DNA from: Chloroflexota bacterium
Lineage (GTDB): Bacteria > Chloroflexota > Dehalococcoidia > Lucifugimonadales > UBA3495
Length of the DNA stretch: 33,880 nucleotides
Direction of reading: 5' to 3'
Assembly: GCA_002721995.1 (NCBI GenBank)
Contig: PBMF01000018.1
Coordinates: forward strand, 1-33,880
The notes beneath the pieces are model-generated. The model worked only from the letters and a program-made list of their open reading frames with translations. It was not told where the DNA came from and searched no databases. This document shows positions 27,603 to 33,880 of this stretch, piece after piece (positions within the stretch are counted from its first letter, which is position 1; each line of letters opens with the position of its first letter). The position numbers and the translations under genes were made by a program.

Positions 27603-27743
27603 CTAGGACTTTCCGATCCGGAACACCTTGGTACCGCATTGGGGGCACACACCCTGCGTGGCCGGCCGTCCATTTTTCAAGGTGACCTGTCTTGGGTTGG
27701 AAATCTCCCGTTTGTGTCGGCATTTGAAGCAATAGGCTTCCAT
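27603..27743 (-). CDS. DUF5679 small zinc-ribbon protein
   Basis: The 46-residue protein has two C-x2-C knuckles (C5 and C8, then C33-P-Q-C36) that should bind one zinc. It matches the DUF5679 pattern: M-E-A-Y-C-F-K-C, then N-G-R-P-A-T-Q-G, then C-G-T-K-V-F-R-I-G-K. The function is unknown; such proteins are common in Chloroflexota and Actinobacteria. The ATG at 27743 lies about 95 nt downstream of a good promoter; no strong ribosome site is seen (GGGGGTAAG is nearest). It overlaps no other gene. Confidence 0.8.
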   Translation of the reverse strand: MEAYCFKCRHKREISNPRQVTLKNGRPATQGVCPQCGTKVFRIGKS

Positions 27744-27837
27744 TTCACTTACCCCCAGACTTTTTCGCACGGCTGTGTCTTTCGATACCGCTTGGTTACG
27801 GCGCGTGCCTGTCAGTCAGGTTTACGTAACATAATCA

Positions 27838-27865
27838 ACTGTACAATTCACATATGGATTGTCAA
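27838..27865 (-). promoter_or_regulatory. Promoter of the DUF5679 gene
   Basis: On the minus strand TTGACA (27865-27860) and TACAGT (27843-27838) are 16 bp apart, close to consensus. The leader of about 90 nt contains GC-rich pairing but no clear terminator. The bases 27866-28002 are AT-rich and hold no gene I can see. Confidence 0.65.
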
Positions 27866-28002
27866 GAAAAAATGTTGATATGGTTACGAATTGATAACAT
27901 CAACTTTCTAATATCTACAAGTTAAGTGAAATATTGATGCGGATGGGACTTTTCGCATCGGAGCGAGGGCGGAACGGAGGGCCGGGACAGAGGATCTCTG
28001 TA

Positions 28003-28962
28003 TTAGACCGAGGCTGGGGCGTAGGGGGAGGGAGACTCTGTCTGGAGGACTTTGACCGGCTGCCAGGCGTTTGACGGCCTGTCGTAACGGACCAGGGCCA
28101 GGAAGACTCCATCGGAGTTATAGGCCCGGTACTCTTCCAGGTAACCCGCATCCAACTGGGGGCGGTCAGGGGTTACCGCCTGTCCGTGGCGCAGTGCTTC
28201 TTCGGCCTGTTTGCCCAGGGTGATGCTCTTCAGTCCTCTGAGCACCCAGTCCACTGGGAAGAGGAATTGTTGCCAGCCGTCGGGTCCGTTCACTGCTTCT
28301 TCGAGCTGTTCGAGTGTTGCCGACTCGTCCGACGTGAAACCGGCGCACAACTGGCGTTCCAAGTCGGATACGTGGGCGCCGCATCCCAGGGACTCGCCCA
28401 GGTCGTGGGCTAAGGATCGCATGTAGGTGCCGCCGCCGCACTCCACATCAACGGTGAGTGTGGGAAGTCCGAACTTCACAATGGTGATGCTGTGGATCTC
28501 AACGGGGCGGGCTTCGCGCTCCACCTCGACGCCGGCGCGGGCCAGTTTGTAGAGCCTCTGTCCGTCCACCTTGACGGCGCTATACATGGGGGGCGTCTGC
28601 TGTACCACGCCCACCCAGGGCCTTAGGTGTTCCGCAACAGTTTCTTCGGTCAGCCCTTCGTAGTCACCGGTCTTCACCACCTCGCCCTCGGCGTCATAGG
28701 TGGTGGTGCTGGTCCCCAGGGTGATGTCCATGCGGTAGCGTTTCACGCCGCCCACCACGTGGTCCATCAGCCGGGTGGCCTGCCCAAAACAGACTGGGAG
28801 CACGCCGCGGGCCAGCGGGTCCATGGTGCCGCCGTGTCCCACCTTTTGGCGCTGCCCGGTGATGCGCTTCACCTGACGCAAGGCGTCCATGGAGGTGATG
28901 CCCACGGGCTTGTAGAGGTTGAGGAACCCGCTTACCACCGGGGGGTTGGGGTTTTTGGCCAT
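28003..28962 (-). CDS. truB: tRNA pseudouridine(55) synthase
   Basis: TruB converts U55 of tRNA T-loops to pseudouridine. The 319-residue length is typical. The catalytic Asp lies in G-G-T-M-D-P-L-A-R-G-V-L; other signatures are N-L-Y-K-P-V-G-I-T-S at the N-terminus, P-P-M-Y-S-A-V-K-V-D-G, and C-x-G-G-T-Y-M-R-S-L-A-H-D-L-G. The C-terminus carries a PUA-like region. ATG 28962 was chosen: it sits one base after the rbfA stop and matches the family start, while the frame to 29070 reads through rbfA in another frame. It is the last gene of the nusA operon; I see no strong terminator after it. Confidence 0.95.
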   Translation of the reverse strand: MAKNPNPPVVSGFLNLYKPVGITSMDALRQVKRITGQRQKVGHGGTMDPLARGVLPVCFGQATRLMDHVVGGVKRYRMDITLGTSTTTYDAEGEVVKTGDYEGLTEETVAEHLRPWVGVVQQTPPMYSAVKVDGQRLYKLARAGVEVEREARPVEIHSITIVKFGLPTLTVDVECGGGTYMRSLAHDLGESLGCGAHVSDLERQLCAGFTSDESATLEQLEEAVNGPDGWQQFLFPVDWVLRGLKSITLGKQAEEALRHGQAVTPDRPQLDAGYLEEYRAYNSDGVFLALVRYDRPSNAWQPVKVLQTESPSPYAPASV

Positions 28963-28963
28963 G

Positions 28964-29350
28964 CTAGTCGTCGCCCAACACGTTGGTGGGTTCCACCGAA
29001 TCGCCTTCGGCGCTCTTAATCTGGTCCATGATATTAAGGACCTGGCTGGCCTCTTCCAGTGAGTCATCAAGGTGATAGGTCATGAACGGGGTGTGCTTCA
29101 TGTTGATGCGGTCGCGAATCTCCCGCCTGAGGAATGAGGCGGCCGACTGGAGTCCCTGCAGCGCTTCTTCCTTGGTCTCTTTGTTGCCCATGACGCTGAT
29201 GTAGACCCTGGCGCTGCGCAGGTCGTTGCTGGCAACCACGCGGGTGATGCTGATGACCGCATTCAGCCGTGGGTCCTTTACCTGGCGCGACAGTATGGTG
29301 CTGATTTCTTCGCGCAGTTGTTCGTTGATTCGGTCGGTGCGTCGGGACAT
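28964..29350 (-). CDS. rbfA: Ribosome-binding factor A
   Basis: RbfA (128 residues) is a KH-fold factor needed for late 30S subunit maturation and cold adaptation. Characteristic segments are R-I-N-E-Q-L-R-E-E-I, D-P-R-L-N-A-V-I-S-I-T-R-V, A-R-V-Y-I-S-V-M-G and R-H/K-T-P-x-M-x-Y-H-L-D-D-S. It starts 60 bases after infB and is immediately followed by truB, the usual order. An acidic tail closes the protein. Confidence 0.95.
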   Translation of the reverse strand: MSRRTDRINEQLREEISTILSRQVKDPRLNAVISITRVVASNDLRSARVYISVMGNKETKEEALQGLQSAASFLRREIRDRINMKHTPFMTYHLDDSLEEASQVLNIMDQIKSAEGDSVEPTNVLGDD

Positions 29351-29410
29351 GGCGTCTCTAAATAGCAGGGGATGGCGCTGGATGGGCGCCGGGACCAGGC
29401 GGGGGCGGGC

Positions 29411-31246
29411 TTAGCGCCGGCCCCGTTCCTGACGGTGGACTTCCAAGACGTCTCCCTCTTGGTAGTCGTTGAAGCCCTGGAGGATTATGCCGCATTCCGT
29501 GCCGGCATTCATCTCGTTGACCTCATCCCGGAAGTGGCGCAGGCTGGAGATGACGCTGTCCTCTATAACGGCGCCGTCGCGTACCACACGCACGTCGGCG
29601 TTCCTGATGACACGGCCTTCGGAGACACGGCAGCCCGCGATCTGGGTGCCGCGGCGTCCTTCGAATATCTCGCGGACTTCCGCGCGGCCCACGATGACTT
29701 CGGTGTAGACGGGGTCCAGCATACCGTGGAGCGCTTTTTCCACATCATCGATTAGCTGGTAGATGATCTCGTAGTGGCGAATCTCCACGCCCATTCGGTC
29801 GGCCAGCCTTTCGGCGCTGGGTTCGGCCCCGATGGAGAAGCTGATGACGATGGCTTCCGACGCGCTGGCCAGAAGGATGTCGGATTCGGTCACCGCGCCG
29901 CTGCCGCCGTGGAGCACCCGCACCTTGGCATCTTCGTCCACCAGGCGTTCCAATGCGCCGCGAACCGCTTCCACGCTGCCCTGGACATCGGCCTTGACCA
30001 CCAGGTTCAGTTCTTTGACGGTGTCTGTGTCGACCTGGTTGACCACTTCCTCAAGGGTGAGGGCGCGGGTCTGTCCGGGACGGCCGCCGTGGGAGCGGTC
30101 GCCATCTCCGGCCATGCCCCGGGCATCTTTTTCGTTGTCGGTAACCACAAATTGGTCGCCGGCCTCGGGTAGTGACCCGAAGCCCAACACCTCTGCCGGC
30201 GAGCCGGGCAGAACGTTCTTGACGGTTTTGCCTTGGTCGTTTGACATGGCCTTGACCCGTCCGTAGGCGTTACCTGCCACGATGAAATCGCCCACGTTTA
30301 GGGTGCCGTCTTGGACCAACACTGTGGCGCTGGTGCCCCGTTTGCGGTCCAGTTTGGCCTCAACGACGGTGCCCTGGGCCGACTTGGCGGGGTCCGCCTT
30401 CAATTCGGCGATCTCGGCGACCAGTAGCAGGTTTTCCAACAGGTTGTCGATGCCGTCTCCGGTCTTGGCTGAAACGTCGCAGGATATTACGTCGCCACCC
30501 CAGTCTTCAACCAACAGCTCCTGTTCGCTGAGCTGGCGCTTCACCCTTTCGGGGTCGGCCCCGGGTAGGTCCATCTTGTTGATGGCCACCACAATGGGGA
30601 CCTCGGCCGCCTTGGCGTGGTTGATGGCCTCAAGGGTCTGGGGCATCAGGCCGTCGTCGGCGGCAACCACCAATACGGCGATGTCAGTGACTCGCGCGCC
30701 CCTGGCCCGGATGGCGGTGAAAGCGGCGTGGCCGGGGGTGTCCAGGAAGGTGATGGGCTGGCCGTTGGCTTCGATCTGATAGGCGCCGATGTGTTGGGTG
30801 ATGCCACCCACTTCACGATCGGCCACTCGAGTGCTCTTGATGTAGTCCAATAGTGAGGTCTTACCGTGGTCAACGTGGCCTAGCACGGTGACGACCGGCG
30901 GGCGGACTTCCAGATTGGCTGAATCTTCCGTATCAGCGCCCTCCACCACCGGACCTTTGGCGGCGGTAGGAGCTTCTGCCATGGATGTGCGGATGCCAAG
31001 TGGAGTCGTTACCAGGGTGGCCACTTGGTAGTCGATCACCTGGTTCATGGCCGCCATGATTCCGTTCCGCATCAATTGCTTGATGACGTCGATGGGGTTC
31101 TGGTTCAGGACCTCCGCCAGGTATTGGACGGTCATCGTCTCGGGCAAGACTATGGGGCGGGCTTGGGCCTTCCTTGCCGGGGCTCTGCGGGCCCGGGGAG
31201 CTTCGCCTGTTTCGTCCACTGCTGTTGGTCGTCCGTCAGAAGTCAT
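29411..31246 (-). CDS. infB: Translation initiation factor IF-2
   Basis: IF-2 is the GTPase that brings initiator tRNA to the ribosome. G1 is G-H-V-D-H-G-K-T (123-130), G3 D-T-P-G-H (169-173) and G4 N-K-M-D (223-226). Domain II and the C-terminal tRNA-binding domain (ending G-D-V-L-E-V-H) follow. At 611 residues it is short, because the variable N-terminal region is cut to about 35 basic residues before the IF2N-like segment (L-P-E-T-M-T-V-Q-Y-L-A). ATG 31246 was chosen; its ribosome site is weak (GGACG). It lies 25 bases after ylxR. Confidence 0.95.
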   Translation of the reverse strand: MTSDGRPTAVDETGEAPRARRAPARKAQARPIVLPETMTVQYLAEVLNQNPIDVIKQLMRNGIMAAMNQVIDYQVATLVTTPLGIRTSMAEAPTAAKGPVVEGADTEDSANLEVRPPVVTVLGHVDHGKTSLLDYIKSTRVADREVGGITQHIGAYQIEANGQPITFLDTPGHAAFTAIRARGARVTDIAVLVVAADDGLMPQTLEAINHAKAAEVPIVVAINKMDLPGADPERVKRQLSEQELLVEDWGGDVISCDVSAKTGDGIDNLLENLLLVAEIAELKADPAKSAQGTVVEAKLDRKRGTSATVLVQDGTLNVGDFIVAGNAYGRVKAMSNDQGKTVKNVLPGSPAEVLGFGSLPEAGDQFVVTDNEKDARGMAGDGDRSHGGRPGQTRALTLEEVVNQVDTDTVKELNLVVKADVQGSVEAVRGALERLVDEDAKVRVLHGGSGAVTESDILLASASEAIVISFSIGAEPSAERLADRMGVEIRHYEIIYQLIDDVEKALHGMLDPVYTEVIVGRAEVREIFEGRRGTQIAGCRVSEGRVIRNADVRVVRDGAVIEDSVISSLRHFRDEVNEMNAGTECGIILQGFNDYQEGDVLEVHRQERGRR

Positions 31247-31271
31247 CTACACGTCCATTAAGTCTCAGATA

Positions 31272-31568
31272 TTAGGTTGCCGTTACATTCGGGGCCAGGT
31301 TCTCTTGGTAGTAGGCCCGGACCTGTTCCAATTCCTGGTCAGTGAGTTCCCGGCGCAGGCTGCGCGCCAGGGCCCGTTTGCCGACGGACTGGTCCCAGCA
31401 GTCCGGCTTTCTACACAGGTATGCGCCCCTTCCGGGGGCCATTCCTGTGGGGTCGATGGTTATCCCGGCTTGTCCGTTTTTGGAAGCGATTCTGACGAGT
31501 TGCGATTTTGCCATCTTTGCGCCACAGGAGACGCAACTGCGTTCAGGAATGTGCCGGCTCTTCGGCAT
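31272..31568 (-). CDS. ylxR: YlxR-family RNA-binding protein
   Basis: The 98-residue protein matches the YlxR (DUF448) family, encoded in nusA-infB operons and linked to RNA binding and RNase P regulation. Signatures are P-E-R-S-C-V-S-C-G near the start and G-R-G-A-Y-L-C with the following C-W. The frame stays open upstream into nusA, but ATG 31568 has a good GGGGAGG site 8 bases away and the correct family start. Confidence 0.9.
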   Translation of the reverse strand: MPKSRHIPERSCVSCGAKMAKSQLVRIASKNGQAGITIDPTGMAPGRGAYLCRKPDCWDQSVGKRALARSLRRELTDQELEQVRAYYQENLAPNVTAT

Positions 31569-31638
31569 AACTGGGCCTCCCCGGAAATGCCAGGGGTCCT
31601 CGGCCGGACACCGGCCAAAGCCCCGAGTCTGGAAGGGT

Positions 31639-33237
31639 TTACCGGCCGCCGCCGCTGCGGGCGCCGCCGCCACGGGCACCACCGCCGCCTCTGCGGCGTC
31701 GGCCTCCGCGGGCGCCGCCACGGAACTCTTCGACGATGTCTTCGGCGAACCGAATCTTTCCGGCGTCTGGGGTGAGCACCGGAAGGTCATCCATGTCGGC
31801 AAGGTCGCCCAGGTCCTCTTCGTCCTCTTCATCGACCTCATCGGACAGTTCAACATCGTCGATGGTGAACGAGTCCAGGTCTTCGACACTGAGGCCCTCG
31901 GAACTGGCGGTCTCGACGGCCGCCTGCTCATCCTCTGCCCTGATCAGGGCTTCGAGGATGCTGTCCTCGTCAATCTCTTCGGCCGCTTCAGGCGCTTCCT
32001 CGGTCACCGCTTCCACTGGCTCGGCTTCGGCGGTTACCGGTTCTTCGACGTCAGCATCTTCGACAGCGGCTTCGACTTCTTCAACGATGGCGATAGCTTC
32101 TTCAACGACCTCGGCGACAGCTTCGGTCTCCTCGGTCGCTTCTTCGTCGGCTGCGGCCACTGCCCCGCCGGCGGCTGCGATCTCTTCCTGGATTTCCTCC
32201 CATTCGGTCGTGCCCTTGATATCCAGCCTCCAGCCGGTCAAGCGGGCTGCCAAACGGGTGTTCTGGCCCTCTTTACCGATGGCCAGGGAGAGTTGCCGGT
32301 CGGGTACGACCACGATGGCGGTTTGCTCACTTTCCAGTAGTTCCACGTGGACCGGTTCCGACGGGCTGAGGGCGTTGGTGATAAAGGCCCTGGGCTCTTC
32401 GTCCCAGGACACGATGTCAATCTTCTCGCCCTGTAGTTCGTTGACGATGCTCTGGATACGGTTGCCCCTGATCCCGATGCAGGAACCCACCGGGTCGATA
32501 CCCGGCTGGGTGGCGCTCACGGCAACCTTGCTGCGGAACCCGGCCTCACGGGCGATGGCCTGAATCTCGACCACGCCGTTATAGACCTCGGGCACCTCAA
32601 TCTCGAACAGGCGCTTGAGCATGTTCTTGTGGCTGCGCGAGACCAGGATCTCCGGGCCCTTGGGTGTGCTGCGCACGCTGACCAGATACACCTTGGTGCG
32701 CTGGCCCTTGCGGTAGCGCTCGTTGGGGGCCTGTTCCTCGTAAGGAAGAACGGCCTGGGCGCGCCCCAGGTCCAGGGTGATGGTGCGGCCCGGTTCGGCC
32801 GTCTCAATGACACCGGAGACGATGTCGCCCTCGTGCTGCTGGAACTCCTGGTACAGGAGGTCCCGTTCCGCTTCCCGCAGGCGCTGCAGGACCACCTGTT
32901 TGGCGGTCTGGGCGGCGATGCGGCTGGCGTTGTGGGGCAGGGGTTCCGCAGCGGCGACCTCATCACCGAGTACTGCGCCCTTCTTGATGAACTGGGCGTC
33001 GGCTACGGTGATCTCCTTGTCGGCGTCCTCGACGGTTTCGACGACGGTCTTCAGCGCAAAAACGCTCACATCCCCGGTGTTGGGATTGAGCGTCACAGAG
33101 ATATTCTGGCCTGAAGCCGGATTATCTTTCTTGAAGGCTGACGCCAGGGCGACCTCAATCGCTCCGAGCACCTGTTCCCGAGGCAGGTGCCGTTCTGCTG
33201 CCAGCTGGGTCAACGCTATCAGAAAATCGCTTTTCAT
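31639..33237 (-). CDS. nusA: Transcription factor NusA with acidic and RGG-like C-terminal extensions
   Basis: NusA binds RNA polymerase and controls pausing, termination and antitermination. Residues 1-342 are the standard core: N-terminal domain, S1 (about 135-200) and two KH domains (G-I-R-G near 255 and G-K-E-G near 321). Then comes a long acidic Glu/Ala/Val-rich region (about 343-500) and a Gly/Arg tail (506-532) with repeated R-G-G units. The last two parts are not in typical NusA of this length. ATG 33237 follows GGAGG by about 11 bases. It heads the operon; rimP, often the first gene, is absent here. A promoter and a leader hairpin precede it. Confidence 0.95.
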   Translation of the reverse strand: MKSDFLIALTQLAAERHLPREQVLGAIEVALASAFKKDNPASGQNISVTLNPNTGDVSVFALKTVVETVEDADKEITVADAQFIKKGAVLGDEVAAAEPLPHNASRIAAQTAKQVVLQRLREAERDLLYQEFQQHEGDIVSGVIETAEPGRTITLDLGRAQAVLPYEEQAPNERYRKGQRTKVYLVSVRSTPKGPEILVSRSHKNMLKRLFEIEVPEVYNGVVEIQAIAREAGFRSKVAVSATQPGIDPVGSCIGIRGNRIQSIVNELQGEKIDIVSWDEEPRAFITNALSPSEPVHVELLESEQTAIVVVPDRQLSLAIGKEGQNTRLAARLTGWRLDIKGTTEWEEIQEEIAAAGGAVAAADEEATEETEAVAEVVEEAIAIVEEVEAAVEDADVEEPVTAEAEPVEAVTEEAPEAAEEIDEDSILEALIRAEDEQAAVETASSEGLSVEDLDSFTIDDVELSDEVDEEDEEDLGDLADMDDLPVLTPDAGKIRFAEDIVEEFRGGARGGRRRRGGGGARGGGARSGGGR

Positions 33238-33328
33238 CAGTATGCACCCCTCCCGAATCCCGGATGGAACACCTTGGCTGAAATCGGAGCCTAGATTCCG
33301 GTTTAGCCCCTGCCTCCATCAACAAGAA

Positions 33329-33347
33329 AGCGGGTTTTTTACCCGCT
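33329..33347 (-). promoter_or_regulatory. Hairpin in the nusA leader, possible attenuator
   Basis: AGCGGGT pairs with ACCCGCT (33341-33347 with 33329-33335) around a 5-nt A-rich loop (minus strand), followed by TTCTTGTT. It lies about 25-40 nt downstream of the expected transcription start and about 90 nt before nusA. It could terminate weakly and allow feedback by NusA. Confidence 0.45.
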
Positions 33348-33374
33348 CTCAAAGGAAGGTCTATATGTAGAGCC

Positions 33375-33404
33375 AGTATAGCATCGCTACGGCTGTTGTT
33401 TCAA
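33375..33404 (-). promoter_or_regulatory. nusA operon promoter
   Basis: On the minus strand TTGAAA (33404-33399) and TATACT (33380-33375) are 18 bp apart, and the -10 has the extended TGC in front. Transcription should start near 33368. The bases 33405-33538 hold no gene; they include GC-rich repeats but no clear terminator for the upstream gene. Confidence 0.65.
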
Positions 33405-33538
33405 GTTGGAACCATGGATTCCAGCCTCAAACTGACCTTCGTACCCCATGCCCGGCCCGTCGGCCCGGCCCGGCTTTCACAAGCCCCTTATCTTCTACTC
33501 AGTCCTTTCTCCGTGAATCAGGGGCATAACAGGCGTGG

Positions 33539-33880
33539 CTACCACCAAATCTTGCCCTTCGCATCCTTGGCCAGTTGTTCGTAGTCCTTGGTCCAGAGGG
33601 CCGTGCTCAGGTACTTCCAGCCTCCGTCGGCCAGTAGACAGACGATGTCGCCCTCGTCCATGCGCTCGGCCTGCCGGATGGCGCCGTAGACCACCGAGCC
33701 CGATGAAACACCGGCGAAGATACCCTCTTCCACCAAAAGACGCTTGGCCGTGGAGAAGGCGTCGAAGCTGCTGACCAGCATGCGGGAGTCCAGGAGGTTG
33801 ATGTCCAAGATGGGCGGGATGAACCCTTCTTCCAGACTGCGCAGGCCGGATATGAAGTCGTCGGGTTCCGGCGCCACGGC
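33539..33880 (-). CDS. Cysteine synthase-family PLP enzyme, 3' part
   Basis: The frame enters from the right edge and ends at TAG 33539, giving 113 residues of a fold-type II PLP enzyme of the CysK/CysM family. The segment G-I-F-A-G-V-S-S-G-S contains the Ser that contacts the pyridine nitrogen of PLP, and L-A-D-G-G-W-K-Y-L-S-T is the typical C-terminal block. G-F-I-P-P-I-L matches O-acetylserine sulfhydrylase-like members. The catalytic Lys is outside the window, so cysteine synthase versus cystathionine beta-synthase-like activity cannot be settled. Confidence 0.85.
   Translation of the reverse strand, partial: AVAPEPDDFISGLRSLEEGFIPPILDINLLDSRMLVSSFDAFSTAKRLLVEEGIFAGVSSGSVVYGAIRQAERMDEGDIVCLLADGGWKYLSTALWTKDYEQLAKDAKGKIWW

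Noticed and set aside
33448-33475. GC-rich repeat after the cysteine synthase-family gene as terminator
   Set aside because: The units are direct rather than inverted repeats; only 4 bp can pair and no T-tract follows on the minus strand.

Overview
The window looks like chromosomal DNA of a free-living bacterium, most likely a Chloroflexota member of the Dehalococcoidia/SAR202 type. That is an inference from gene content (a LimB-like flavin monooxygenase, a thiolase paired with a DUF35 protein, VOC and EthD-like proteins, DUF5679, DUF3105 lipoproteins), GC-rich codon use and weak or absent Shine-Dalgarno sites in front of several genes. No marker was searched against a database. Most of the window is GC-rich and ordinary; about 13.7-17.8 kb is clearly more AT-rich and reads as an acquired block.

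Layout: (1) 1-1.7 kb, two tandem related envelope proteins, the second a lipoprotein fused to DUF3105. (2) 1.7-8.2 kb, gltB-gltD (NADPH glutamate synthase) behind a long structured leader. (3) 8.2-12.7 kb on the minus strand, a lipoprotein gene split by an in-frame TGA, pyruvate kinase, a LimB-type flavin monooxygenase and a PAT-like acetyltransferase. (4) 12.9-13.5 kb, a VOC protein and two copies of a palindromic repeat. (5) 13.7-17.8 kb, the AT-rich metal block: a ZnuA-like zinc-binding lipoprotein with two Fur/Zur-type operators, a DUF429 gene broken by one TAG, an unknown protein and a CDF-type cation transporter. (6) 17.9-21.4 kb on the minus strand, DUF35 protein and thiolase, a ferredoxin-thioredoxin reductase catalytic subunit with an in-frame TGA, and an M20 peptidase. 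(7) 21.5-25.4 kb, Nudix hydrolase, duplicated EthD-like protein, gyrB, rpsT. (8) 25.5-27.7 kb, lexA with its own operator, a small NrtS-like membrane protein, a PHP-family protein, DUF5679. (9) 28.0-33.2 kb on the minus strand, the translation operon nusA-ylxR-infB-rbfA-truB, then the 3' part of a cysteine synthase-family gene.

The most interesting object is the ferredoxin-thioredoxin reductase subunit at 19712-20137 (minus). Its frame contains one TGA exactly where the last Cys of the invariant CPC-X16-CPC-X8-CHC motif belongs. The frame stays intact for 55 more codons, and a hairpin with a GGU loop lies 21 nt after the TGA. That is what a bacterial selenoprotein with a SECIS element looks like, with selenocysteine at the active-site position next to the iron-sulfur cluster. 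Two other genes also contain one in-frame stop (TGA in a lipoprotein, TAG in DUF429), but not at Cys positions; these look like nonsense mutations.

Other points worth checking are the gltB leader RNA, the two Fur/Zur boxes, an overlapped gyrB terminator and rpsT promoter, promoters that place the transcription start on the start codon, and an acidic plus RGG-like tail on NusA.
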